This document shows, piece by piece, positions 1-9,591 of a stretch of DNA of 64,000 nt. Each line of letters begins with the position of its first letter. The first letter of the stretch is position 1. The DNA is from Dyella japonica A8 (lineage in GTDB: Bacteria; Pseudomonadota; Gammaproteobacteria; Xanthomonadales; Rhodanobacteraceae). The translations under genes and the position numbers were made by a program. Where the stretch lies: assembly GCF_000725385.1 (NCBI RefSeq), contig NZ_CP008884.1, forward strand, positions 2,294,001 to 2,358,000, written 5' to 3'. The notes under the pieces are model-generated. The model saw only the letters and a program-made list of their open reading frames with translations. It was not told where the DNA came from and did not search any database.

Positions 1-1899
<1,899 letters not shown>

Positions 1900-2034
1900 G
1901 CGGCTTCCGGGATGATGCGAAGCTGCCAAAATTAGCAGATCAGCGCGCCGCCGCCGATGCGCGGCGCAGCATTTCAAGGCGAGACCTGGCGGGCCATCCG
2001 CGCGGTTGGGATGGTTTCGATGCGTTGGAACGAA

Positions 2035-2160
2035 GGCGCTGGATTCCCGCTTTCGCGGGAATGACGGCTGAAGTGTCCGGGAAATTCCCGGTCAAGCCTC
2101 CGTTTTTTGATCGTCATTCCCCGAACCCCGAAAAGGGGGCGAGAGCGGGAATCCAGCGCC
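2035..2160. repeat. Inverted REP-like repeat pair upstream of liuD
   Basis: Two related arms face each other: GGCGCTGGATTCCCGC at 2035-2050, continuing through the small hairpin CCCGCTTTCGCGGG to 2067, and a diverged inverse copy at 2113-2160 ending in GGGAATCCAGCGCC. The same core recurs at 8105-8180, 8278-8300, 8398-8425, 13072-13167 and 32320-32345. It fills most of the 296-base gap between the cupin gene and liuD; no gene is seen there. Confidence 0.8.
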
Positions 2161-2195
2161 TTTCCTCGAGCGTAATAACGCGCGTGGAGGAACGC

Positions 2196-2714
2196 CTACT
2201 CCCCCTCCCAATACCCCACCTGCATGTCCGCGCGCGTCACCATCCTGAAACCTTGCGGCTTGCCGTCGGCGGCGGGCGGGTATTCGGCGAGGATGCCGAC
2301 CTTGCCGGTGTCCGGGTACTCACAGATCTCCGGGGACTCCTTCGTGCTCACCGCGAGGTAGCGCATGTCGGTGGCACCGGTATTGATGATCTGGTGCGCT
2401 TTCTCGGGGCCGCCCGGTGGGCAGGCGATCACATCGCCCGCGCGGATCGGATGGCGTTGGTCGCCAAAACGCACTTCGCCGCTGCCTTCGAGGATGAAGA
2501 ACATTTCCTCGTTGATGCGATGGCAATGCAGGGGGAACGCGCGCTTGCCCGGTGGCACGACGGTGAGGTTGTAGCCCAGCTTCTTCGCGCCGATCTGCGC
2601 GGAGAAGCGGCCCATGCGCGCCTCGAAACGCTCGGCGGTGTCGCCGGTGGGACCCATGCCGGGCGGGAAGGGCTGTAGTTCGACGTCGGCAATGTTGATG
2701 ACGGGGTGGGTCAT
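2196..2714 (-). CDS. Cupin-domain protein
   Basis: A 172-residue single-cupin protein. The conserved barrel motifs are visible: an HCHRINEEMFFILEG segment (residues about 63-77, histidines and glutamate as likely metal ligands) and a second GDVIACPPGGPEKAH segment (about 93-107). Cupins of this kind are small cytoplasmic metal-binding proteins that can be isomerases, dioxygenases or sensors; the substrate cannot be read from the sequence. The gene starts 41 bases after the VOC gene and both lie downstream of liuC on the same strand, so liuC-VOC-cupin is probably one transcript. It may handle a small acyl or keto acid side product, but that is only context. Confidence 0.8.
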   Translation of the reverse strand: MTHPVINIADVELQPFPPGMGPTGDTAERFEARMGRFSAQIGAKKLGYNLTVVPPGKRAFPLHCHRINEEMFFILEGSGEVRFGDQRHPIRAGDVIACPPGGPEKAHQIINTGATDMRYLAVSTKESPEICEYPDTGKVGILAEYPPAADGKPQGFRMVTRADMQVGYWEGE

Positions 2715-2755
2715 GGCGTGATGTCCCTGGCTGAGATCGTAAACAGGCGCTGGCG

Positions 2756-3148
2756 TCAGGCCGGTGCGTGGCAGACGGCTTCGATGTTGTGTCCGTCCGG
2801 GTCGAGCACGAAAGCGCCGTAATAATGCGCGTGGTAATGCGGACGCAGCCCCGGTGCGCCGTTGTCCTTGCCACCGGCTTCCAGCGCAGCGCGGTGGAAT
2901 GCCATGACCGCGGCGCGGCTGGCTGCGGTGAACGCCACGTGCACGATGCCGTTGGCATGGGCCTGCTGCGACGTGCCGATCCAGAAGGTCGGGCGTCCAT
3001 CAACGCCGAAGCCGGCATGGGCGCCATCGCCGGTCTGCTCCTCGGTGACTTCCATGACCAGTTCGGCACCCAGCGGCGCCAGCGCCTTGCGGTAGAACTC
3101 CCGGCTTCTCTCGTAGCCTGAAACCTGCAATCCAACGTGGTCGATCAT
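2756..3148 (-). CDS. VOC (glyoxalase/bleomycin-resistance) family protein
   Basis: A 130-residue protein of the vicinal oxygen chelate fold, starting MIDHVGLQVSGYERSREFY and ending with the typical FVLDPDGHNIEAVCH segment. Candidate metal ligands are the histidine near residue 4, the histidine of IVHVAF and the glutamate of NIEAVC. Family members are glyoxalase I-like isomerases, dioxygenases or antibiotic-binding proteins; this one is a short single-module form and its substrate is unknown. I chose the internal ATG at 3146-3148 because it gives the canonical VOC N-terminus; the frame stays open upstream inside liuC's antisense. It lies 47 bases after liuC and 41 before the cupin gene, consistent with co-transcription. 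Confidence 0.82.
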   Translation of the reverse strand: MIDHVGLQVSGYERSREFYRKALAPLGAELVMEVTEEQTGDGAHAGFGVDGRPTFWIGTSQQAHANGIVHVAFTAASRAAVMAFHRAALEAGGKDNGAPGLRPHYHAHYYGAFVLDPDGHNIEAVCHAPA

Positions 3149-3195
3149 GGCGCCGTTTCCTTGTGCGATAGGGCGACGAGTATGCGATAGGGTGG

Positions 3196-3990
3196 TCAGC
3201 CTTGTGCGCACCATGCGGCGGCGCGTTTGGACAGGAACGCGCCCAGCCCTTCCTGGCCTTCCGCGGAGACGCGCAGGCGCGCGATGAGTGCGGCGTTCTC
3301 GTGGTCGAGCTGCGCGGCCCGCGCTTCGTCGGCACCCGACATGCGCAGTGCCAACTGCTTGGCCTCCGCCTGCGCCACCGGGCCGGCCTTGGCGAGCAGG
3401 GCAAGCGTTGCGTTGACGGCGTCGTCCAACTGGTCGGCGGGCACGCATTGGTGCAGCAGGCCAATCTGCTCCGCCGTGGCAGCGTCGAACAGTTCGCCAG
3501 TGACAAAGAGACGGCGCGCGTGGCGCAGGCCGATGGCATGGATCACGTAGGGCGAGATCACCGCCGGCACCAGGCCCAGCTTCACTTCCGTCAGGCCAAA
3601 GCGCGCGGTGTCCACGCCAATGGCGATGTCGCAGCACGCCACCAGCCCCACGCCGCCGCCGTAGGCCGCGCCGTTCACCCGGGCAATGGTGGGCTTGGAC
3701 AGGTATTGCAGGGTGCGCATCAGGGTGGCCAGGCGCAGGGAATCCTCGCGGTTCTCCGCTTCGCTGGCGGCCGCCATGCCGCGCATCCAGTTCAGGTCCG
3801 CGCCGGCCGAAAAGCTGGCGCCTTCGCCGGTGAGCACCACCGCCCGCACCGCGTCGTCCTTGCCCACCTGCACCAGCGCCGCGGTGAGCTCGGCGATCAG
3901 GCCGTCGTCAAACGCGTTGTGCACCTGCGGGCGGTTGAGCGTGATGCGGCGGACGCCGGCGTGGTCGGCGATCTGGATGCTGCTGGTCAT
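3196..3990 (-). CDS. liuC: Methylglutaconyl-CoA hydratase (enoyl-CoA hydratase family)
   Basis: Predicted to hydrate 3-methylglutaconyl-CoA to HMG-CoA, the step after MCC in leucine catabolism. The 264-residue crotonase-fold protein has the CoA and oxyanion-hole segment GASFSAGADLNWM and the second oxyanion segment NGAAYGGGVGLVACCDI. The ATG at 3988-3990 was chosen because CAGGAG lies seven bases upstream and the protein then starts MTSSIQIADHAGVRR; a longer frame to 4095 adds an unlikely extension. It is followed by VOC, cupin and then liuD on the same strand, and liuA and liuB lie further upstream on the same strand, which supports LiuC over a general enoyl-CoA hydratase. No HMG-CoA lyase gene is in the window. 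Confidence 0.85.
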   Translation of the reverse strand: MTSSIQIADHAGVRRITLNRPQVHNAFDDGLIAELTAALVQVGKDDAVRAVVLTGEGASFSAGADLNWMRGMAAASEAENREDSLRLATLMRTLQYLSKPTIARVNGAAYGGGVGLVACCDIAIGVDTARFGLTEVKLGLVPAVISPYVIHAIGLRHARRLFVTGELFDAATAEQIGLLHQCVPADQLDDAVNATLALLAKAGPVAQAEAKQLALRMSGADEARAAQLDHENAALIARLRVSAEGQEGLGAFLSKRAAAWCAQG

Positions 3991-4101
3991 GGGAAGCTCC
4001 TGCTGGGGAGCGACATCGTAAACCGAACCCTCGTCGGCGAGACTCATTGTTGGCGAGACGTGCCTCAGAGCCCGCTCAACATCCCGCCCGAGCACTCGTT
4101 C

Positions 4102-4301
4102 CCCTCACCGTCATTCCGGCGCAGGCCGGAGGCGCCTTTCAACAGCCGAATGGCTGGTCATCCAGTGACGAATGTGGTCGGTTGTCGCGCGACGTCAAGG
4201 CGTTTGGTTCTTTCGCGAAAACCGAGCCACGAGGCCACTGGATGACCAGCCATTCGGCTGTTGAAAGGCGCCTCCGGCCTGCGCCGGAATGACGGTGAGG
4301 G
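4102..4301. repeat. 200-bp element with perfect 66-bp inverted arms
   Basis: Positions 4102-4167 and 4236-4301 are exact reverse complements of each other over 66 bases, separated by a 68-base spacer. The arms begin CCCTCACCGTCATTCCGGCG and contain the AACAGCC..GGCTGGTCATCCAGTG motif that also occurs at 57560-57590 and, diverged, at 37016-37045 inside the composite repeats. It fills most of the 335-base gap between the MBL hydrolase gene and liuC, and could form a very stable hairpin or cruciform. No coding potential is seen in the gap. Confidence 0.92.
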
Positions 4302-4325
4302 CAAGCGGGGGTCTCGAACAGGCCA

Positions 4326-5417
4326 TCAATCCTTCGCCGGCAGCACCAGGAATTCGGCGGCTTCCAGCGCCGACCCCTGCCAGTGGCCAGAGGCCACGTC
4401 GCGCCACCACGGCTGCACGGTGTCGAACCGTGCCGGCTCGATGGCTTCGCCCAGGCGTGGCATGACCAGCCCTTCGGTCACTTTCGCCAGCAGTACCTCG
4501 GCGGGTTCCGCCCAGGGATGCATGGCCAGGTTGAAGGTGCCCCAATGCACCGGCAGGAAGCGTCCGCTGCCAAGCTGGCGCCACGCCGTGATGGCGTTGT
4601 CCGGGCCCAGGTGCACGCTGCCCCAGGACGGATGGAAAGCCCCCACTTCGATCATCACCAGATCGAACGGGCCCAGCCGCTGGCCAATCTCGGCGAAATG
4701 CGGCGACAAGCCGGTGTCGCCGCTGAAGAACACGGCGTGCCGCTCGCCACGGAGCACGAAGGACGACCACAGCGTGGCGTTGCGGTCGTGCAGGCTGCGG
4801 CCAGAGAAGTGATGTGAAGGTGCGGCGGTAAGCGTGAGTCCGCGCGGCAGCGTGGTGCTCTCCCACCAGTCCAGCTCGATGATGCGCTCCGCCGGCACGC
4901 CCCATGCTTCCAGATGGACGCCCACGCCCAGCGACGTGATGAAGGGCACCCGCAACTTCGCCAGTTCGCGGATGCTTGGATAGTCCAGGTGGTCGTAGTG
5001 GTCGTGCGAAATCAGCACGGCATCCAGCGGCGGTAGGGCGGCGATGTCCACCGGCACCGGCTGGAAGCGCTTGGGGCCCATGAAGGAGAACGGCGACGCG
5101 CGCTCACCCCACACCGGGTCGGTGAGCACGCGCACGCCGTCGATTTCCAGCAGCACGGTGGAGTGGCCCAGCCAGGTGGTGCGCAGGCCGGTTTCGACCG
5201 GGCGCGTCCACTGGGCGCGCGGGTCCTGCGAAGGCAGCGGCTTCGACGGCGTGCGGCCTTCGCCGCGGAAGATGAAATCGGTGAGCGAGGGTTTGTCGTC
5301 CACGACGCGCGGCGCGCTGGACGAATACGTGTTGACGAAGCCTTCGCCGGCGAACTGCGGGGACGCTTGCATGCGTTCCAGGCGTAAACCGGTCGCATGT
5401 CGGGCAAACAAAGCCAT
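4326..5417 (-). CDS. Metallo-beta-lactamase-fold hydrolase, UlaG/NAPE-PLD-like
   Basis: A 363-residue MBL-fold hydrolase. Seen: TTWLGHSTVLLEIDG at about residues 80-94, the zinc motif HDHYDH at 138-143 followed by LDYPSI, FFSGDTGLSPHF supplying the metal-bridging aspartate, and HWGTFNL near the C-terminus. This arrangement is that of the UlaG/NAPE-PLD-like group (YPM...HDHYDH), whose members cleave lactones or phosphodiesters, many still uncharacterised. No signal peptide is evident. I start at the ATG at 5415-5417, nine bases after GAGG; an 18-residue upstream extension is possible. It is the first gene of a same-strand run with liuC, but the 200-bp inverted repeat between them argues against tight coupling. 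Confidence 0.85.
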   Translation of the reverse strand: MALFARHATGLRLERMQASPQFAGEGFVNTYSSSAPRVVDDKPSLTDFIFRGEGRTPSKPLPSQDPRAQWTRPVETGLRTTWLGHSTVLLEIDGVRVLTDPVWGERASPFSFMGPKRFQPVPVDIAALPPLDAVLISHDHYDHLDYPSIRELAKLRVPFITSLGVGVHLEAWGVPAERIIELDWWESTTLPRGLTLTAAPSHHFSGRSLHDRNATLWSSFVLRGERHAVFFSGDTGLSPHFAEIGQRLGPFDLVMIEVGAFHPSWGSVHLGPDNAITAWRQLGSGRFLPVHWGTFNLAMHPWAEPAEVLLAKVTEGLVMPRLGEAIEPARFDTVQPWWRDVASGHWQGSALEAAEFLVLPAKD

Positions 5418-5633
5418 GGGGACCTCAGCATCGTTGGGGGTGACGAGGCGGGGGGGGGAGCGCCGCCGCACCGGGCATCGCGACCCACGCGACGACCTGC
5501 CTGGTTGCTATCGGGGCGGCCGGGGCGACTTCCAAGTCGGCAACACCGGCGGCGATTCAGCCTTCAGGTTCTTGCGGTGGCCGTGGTGCCGGCGGCATTG
5601 GGCCGCGCTGCAGTCTCCGGGGGACTCAGGTAC

Positions 5634-5654
5634 AATGCGAACCATTCTTATTTG
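5634..5654 (+). promoter_or_regulatory. Candidate Fur box and promoter of feoAB
   Basis: AATGCGAACCATTCTTATTTG closely matches the classic gammaproteobacterial Fur-box form AATGCAAATCATTCTCATTT (known motif). It overlaps a good -10 hexamer, TACAAT at 5631-5636, and lies just ahead of the GTG start of feoA. Iron-loaded Fur would block this promoter, as expected for ferrous iron uptake genes. Confidence 0.75.
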
Positions 5655-5666
5655 AGTTGGTGACCA

Positions 5667-5912
5667 GTGCGCCTGTCCGATCTTCCGAAAGGAGCTACTG
5701 CCGTAGTGGACCGAGTGGACGATGCTCATGCTTCCGATGTGATCGCGCAGCGCCTGCGCGACCTGGGTTTCGTGTCGGGTGAACCCGTCCGCGTGGTGGC
5801 GCAAGGCCCGATGGGGGCGGATCCCCTGCTGATCCAGATCGGCTCCACGCGTTTCGCCCTGCGTCGCAAGGAGGCCGAGCGCGTGCTGGTCCATGCGGAG
5901 CACGTGGCATGA
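5667..5912 (+). CDS. feoA: Ferrous iron transport protein A
   Basis: An 81-residue FeoA-type SH3-like domain protein (MRLSDLPKGATAVVDRV...LRDLGFVSGEPVRVV...) that assists the FeoB ferrous iron permease at the cytoplasmic face of the inner membrane. The length is typical of FeoA. Translation begins at GTG 5667-5669 with only a weak GA-rich ribosome site upstream. Its end overlaps the FeoB start by four bases (ATGA at 5909-5912), so translation is probably coupled. A candidate Fur box sits directly upstream. Confidence 0.92.
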   Translation: MRLSDLPKGATAVVDRVDDAHASDVIAQRLRDLGFVSGEPVRVVAQGPMGADPLLIQIGSTRFALRRKEAERVLVHAEHVA

Positions 5913-7753
5913 GTGCCAGCACCTTGCGCATCGCCCTGGTCGGCAACCCCAATTGCGGCAAGACGGCGCTGTTCAACCAGCTCACCGGCGGCCGCCAGAA
6001 GGTGGCGAACTACGCCGGCGTGACGGTGGAACGCAAGGAAGGTCGCTTCACCGCGCCCTCCGGCCGCGTGCTGCACCTGCTCGACCTGCCAGGCACCTAC
6101 AGCTTCGATGCCACCAGCCCCGACGAACAGATCACCCGCGACGTATTGGAAGGCAAGTATCCGGGCGAGGCCGTGCCAGACCTGGTGGTCTGCGTGGCCG
6201 ATGCCACCAACCTGCGCCTGCACCTGCGTTTCGTGCTGGAAGTGAAGCGCTTGGGTCTTCCCGTCGTGCTGGCGCTCAACATGATGGACGCCGCGCGTCG
6301 ACGCGGCATTGCCATCGACGTGGCGGAGTTGTCGCGCCGTCTTGGCGTGCCCGTGGTGGAAACCGTGGCGGTGAAGCGCGATGGCGTGAAGGCGCTGATC
6401 GCCCGCGTCGACGGCGCGATCCCGGAGGCGCCGCCCGCGCAGCCCGATGACGCGGCCAGCCGCGCCGACCTGCACGCGCAGGTGCGCGAGTTGATGGCGG
6501 CCACCGTCACCATGCCGCGCGCCACCGCGAAGATCGACGATGCGCTCGATCACTGGGCGCTGCATCCGGTGTTCGGCCTGGCCATCCTCACGGTCGTGAT
6601 GTTCCTGGTGTTCCAGGCGGTGTACGCCGCCGGCAAGCCGATGTCCGACCTTATCGGCGATGGTTTCGGCTGGCTGGGCGCACACGCCACTGCGTGGATG
6701 CCGGCGGGGCCGCTGCAGAGCCTGGTCGTGGACGGCGTGTTCGGCGGCCTGGGCACGGTGGTGGGTTTCCTGCCCGTGATCCTGGTGCTGTTCTTCTTCA
6801 TCCTGGTGCTGGAGGAGTCCGGTTACCTGCCGCGCGCGGCCTTCCTGCTCGATCGCCTGATGGTGTCGGTGGGCCTGACGGGGCGTTCGTTCATCCCGCT
6901 GCTTTCCAGCTTTGCGTGTGCGATTCCCGGCATCATGGGCACGCGCAGCATCACCGATCCGCGCGACCGTCTGTCGACCATCCTGGTCGCGCCGCTGATG
7001 ACGTGCTCGGCGCGCCTGCCGGTGTATGCGCTGCTGATCGGCGCGTTCATTCCCACCCGCCGCGTGCTCGGCATCTTCAACATGCAGGGCCTGGTGCTGT
7101 TCGCGCTCTACGCCATCGGCATCCTCGGCGCGATGCTGGTGGGCTGGGTGATGAAGAAGCTGCGTCGCGATCGCAGCGAGCACGCTTTGCTGATGGAACT
7201 GCCGTCCTATCGCCTGCCCAATGTGCGCGACGTGGCCATCGGCCTGTGGGAGCGCGGCATGATCTTCATGAAGCGCCTTACCGGCGTGATCCTGGGCCTG
7301 ACGATTTTGATGTGGTTCCTGTCCACCTTCCCGTCGGCACCGGCGGGGGCGACGGGCCCGGCCATCGATTACAGCTTTGCCGGCTACATCGGCCGCGGCC
7401 TGCAGGTCATCTTCGCGCCGCTGGGCTTCAACTGGCAGATGAGCGTGTCGCTGATTCCGGCCTTCGCCGCGCGCGAAACCGCGGTCGCGGCACTCGCCAC
7501 CGTGTATGCGGTGGGTGGCGAAGGCGCGGATGGCGCGGGCCTTGCCCAGGCGCTGGCGGCCAACTTCTCGCTGGCCAGCGCGCTGTCGCTGATGGTGTGG
7601 TTCGCCTTTGCGCCCCAGTGCATGTCCACGCTGGCGGTGATCCGCCGCGAGACCAACTCGTGGCGCAACGTGGGCATCTCGTTCGGCTACATGTTCGCGG
7701 TGGCGTATGTCGCGTCGTTCCTCACCTACCAGATCGCGAGCTGGCTGACATGA
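5909..7753 (+). CDS. feoB: Ferrous iron transporter B
   Basis: The G-protein-coupled permease that brings Fe(II) across the inner membrane. The N-terminal GTPase domain shows G1 GNPNCGKT (residues 12-19), G3 DLPGTYS and G4-like NMMD; the C-terminal half has two Gate-type hydrophobic blocks, including the conserved SFACAIPGIMGTRSI segment and AARETAVAALATVYAV. At 614 residues it is a compact FeoB, shorter than the 773 residues of E. coli FeoB, which is common in this order. It overlaps feoA upstream and the Cys-rich partner gene downstream by four bases each, so the three genes form one translationally coupled operon, probably under Fur. Confidence 0.95.
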   Translation: MSASTLRIALVGNPNCGKTALFNQLTGGRQKVANYAGVTVERKEGRFTAPSGRVLHLLDLPGTYSFDATSPDEQITRDVLEGKYPGEAVPDLVVCVADATNLRLHLRFVLEVKRLGLPVVLALNMMDAARRRGIAIDVAELSRRLGVPVVETVAVKRDGVKALIARVDGAIPEAPPAQPDDAASRADLHAQVRELMAATVTMPRATAKIDDALDHWALHPVFGLAILTVVMFLVFQAVYAAGKPMSDLIGDGFGWLGAHATAWMPAGPLQSLVVDGVFGGLGTVVGFLPVILVLFFFILVLEESGYLPRAAFLLDRLMVSVGLTGRSFIPLLSSFACAIPGIMGTRSITDPRDRLSTILVAPLMTCSARLPVYALLIGAFIPTRRVLGIFNMQGLVLFALYAIGILGAMLVGWVMKKLRRDRSEHALLMELPSYRLPNVRDVAIGLWERGMIFMKRLTGVILGLTILMWFLSTFPSAPAGATGPAIDYSFAGYIGRGLQVIFAPLGFNWQMSVSLIPAFAARETAVAALATVYAVGGEGADGAGLAQALAANFSLASALSLMVWFAFAPQCMSTLAVIRRETNSWRNVGISFGYMFAVAYVASFLTYQIASWLT

Positions 7754-8049
7754 GCACCGGCCTGCTCGTGCAGTACGTGATCGTCGGCGTGGTCGTGCTG
7801 ATCGGCGCGTGGATCACCTTGCGCAAGCTGGCGCCGCAACTGACCAGCCGCTGGCTGGCGACGCTGGCGCTGCGCCTGGACCGCCCCGGCAGCACGGCCT
7901 GGAAGCGCACGCTCGCGCGGCGCCTGCAGCCGAAGCAATCCACCGGCAACTGCAGCGACGGCTGCGATACCTGCGGTTCCTGTGGCCCGAAGGCACCGGC
8001 CGCCGCGCGAGACGTCTACCCGCTGGAGTTTCGCCCGCGCGGCAAGTGA
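7750..8049 (+). CDS. FeoB-associated Cys-rich membrane protein
   Basis: A 99-residue protein with one N-terminal transmembrane helix (about residues 5-24, LLVQYVIVGVVVLIGAWITL), a basic middle, and a cluster of four cysteines, NCSDGCDTCGSCG, near residues 76-88. Small single-pass proteins with a cytoplasmic Cys cluster often follow feoB in place of FeoC and may help iron handling or FeoB assembly; that role is inferred from position. The start codon overlaps the feoB stop (ATGA at 7750-7753). It is not a winged-helix FeoC. Confidence 0.85.
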   Translation: MSTGLLVQYVIVGVVVLIGAWITLRKLAPQLTSRWLATLALRLDRPGSTAWKRTLARRLQPKQSTGNCSDGCDTCGSCGPKAPAAARDVYPLEFRPRGK

Positions 8050-8057
8050 CGCGGCCT

Positions 8058-8466
8058 TGGAGCGTGTTCACGATCTTCGGATATTCGCCTATTTCCTCAC
8101 CGTCATTCCCGCGAAAGCGGGAATCCAGTGCCTTCTCATCGTGCATAAAGGCGCTGGATTCCCGCTTTCGCGGGAATGACGGTGAGGGAAACCGGTTTTG
8201 CGGGAATCGTGAACGGGCTCTTAGAGCCTGTTCACGATCTTCTGGGCGTCTCCGAAAAGCGACATCTTTTTGCTCGTCATCCCCGCTTTCGCGGGAATGA
8301 CGGTGAGGGAAACCGGTTTTGCGGGGAATCGTGAACGGGCTCTTAGAGCCTGTTCAAGATCTTCTGGGCGTCTCCGAAAAGCGACATCTTTTTGCTCGTC
8401 ATCCCCGCTTTCGCGGGAATGACGGTGAGGGAAACCGGTTTTGCCGGATTCGTTAACAGGCTCTTT
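8058..8466. repeat. Three tandem palindromic repeat units, about 122 bp period
   Basis: Between the feo operon and the first Sel1 gene lie three adjacent units. The last two start AGAGCCTGTTCA at 8223 and 8345 and are nearly identical over 122 bases; the first, at about 8058-8220, is a diverged version holding the REP core in both directions. Each unit begins with GAGCCTGTTCACGATC and ends with the inverse GATTCGTGAACGGGCTC type, so each is bounded by its own inverted repeat and encloses the hairpin CCCGCTTTCGCGGG. The 422-base gap contains no gene. Confidence 0.9.
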
Positions 8467-8471
8467 GAGCC

Positions 8472-9392
8472 TCACTGATGGCTCGACGGTGGCGGGTCCA
8501 TCGGCGGATGGATCCCGCGCATGGCCGGGTCGTCCGGTTTCACCGGCGTAAGGATGCCCACAGTGACGGTGCCCGACCGCAGGTAAGAGGTGAACTTCGG
8601 ATCATACGGATCGCTGCTGGCGCGCAGCTGCTGGTAAGCGATGACGCCATCGGTCTGGTGCACGCCGGTGATCTCGCCCGGCGTGACGGCCATGATCCCG
8701 CCATTGCCCACGTCGTAGTTGATCGTCGACTGATGGCTGTCTGAGCCCACGGTGCCGCCGACCATCAGGTGCGGCGCCGCCGACCCCACGCGGGAACCCG
8801 TGGCGCCGATCAGCACTTCGCGCCAGCGCGCCTTGGCGCGGGGCAGGGCAGCCGCGTCGCCGTAGGTGGGCAGCAGCTCGCGCCAGATCGCATTGGCCTG
8901 GTCGAACTGCTCCGGCGTCAGGTGCGCGTAGAGCAGCTGCTTGGCGTACACGTACTGCGTTTCGTTGCGCTCGGCCGCCAGCGCGAACCATGCCATGGCG
9001 CTCGGCAGGTCGACCGGCGAACCATGGCCGTTGAGATAGAGCACGCCCAGGTTGTACTCGGCCGGCTTGTAGGCCCATGACGCCGACACCTTGAACATGG
9101 CGATGGCGTGCTCGTAGTCGTGCTTCTGGTTGGCCAGCGCGCCCAGGTAGAAGAAATACTCACCCGGACGTCCATCGTCCTCGGGACGATTGAACGGATC
9201 GGTGCGGCTGGTGGGGACGTCCGGCGTCGCCTGGTAGCTCACCACCTTCGGTAGTGGCGACTGCGTGTCGATGGGGATGGTCGGCAGCGTGGCGTCCGTT
9301 GCCCGAAGGGTGGGGCACACCAGCAAAACGGCCAGGGCAAGGGCCCGAAGCGGCCCGTGTATCAGGTGATCCAGGTGATCTCGCGCGATCAT
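8472..9392 (-). CDS. Secreted Sel1/TPR-like repeat protein (paralogue 1)
   Basis: A 306-residue protein with an N-terminal signal peptide (hydrophobic stretch ALALAVLLVCPTL, about residues 16-30) and two or three alpha-helical Sel1/TPR-like repeats at about residues 80-150, including YNLGVLYLNGHGSPVD, the usual Sel1 signature. The C-terminal half (GSRVGSAAPHLMVGGTVGSD...) is not a known domain to me. Sel1 proteins scaffold protein complexes; nothing shows the partner here. GAGG precedes the ATG. It is clearly related to the protein encoded at 9592-10482, which suggests a local duplication. Confidence 0.8.
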   Translation of the reverse strand: MIARDHLDHLIHGPLRALALAVLLVCPTLRATDATLPTIPIDTQSPLPKVVSYQATPDVPTSRTDPFNRPEDDGRPGEYFFYLGALANQKHDYEHAIAMFKVSASWAYKPAEYNLGVLYLNGHGSPVDLPSAMAWFALAAERNETQYVYAKQLLYAHLTPEQFDQANAIWRELLPTYGDAAALPRAKARWREVLIGATGSRVGSAAPHLMVGGTVGSDSHQSTINYDVGNGGIMAVTPGEITGVHQTDGVIAYQQLRASSDPYDPKFTSYLRSGTVTVGILTPVKPDDPAMRGIHPPMDPPPSSHQ

Positions 9393-9591
9393 GGCGACAC
9401 CTCATATCTGCCTGCGGATGGCAGCAGGGCGAAGCTACTCCCATGGCCCCTGGCGGGCAATGGCCGGCACCTTCGCGGGAAATTGCGCTTTGAGTGGCGC
9501 TGCCTATGCGCCCTGGTTAATCCTTGTCCCCTCGGCCGGCATCGCTGGCCCGAGGGAATTTGGACGTCCGTTTGCAAAAGGCGGGCGCCGG

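Noticed and set aside
5726..7183. Minus-strand open frame of about 485 codons opposite feoB
   Set aside because: Antisense to FeoB, whose GTPase motifs are intact; the translation is His/Gln-rich without any family.
8058..8466. CRISPR array in the tandem repeats after the feo operon
   Set aside because: Units are 122 bp, nearly identical throughout, with no distinct spacers and no cas genes nearby.
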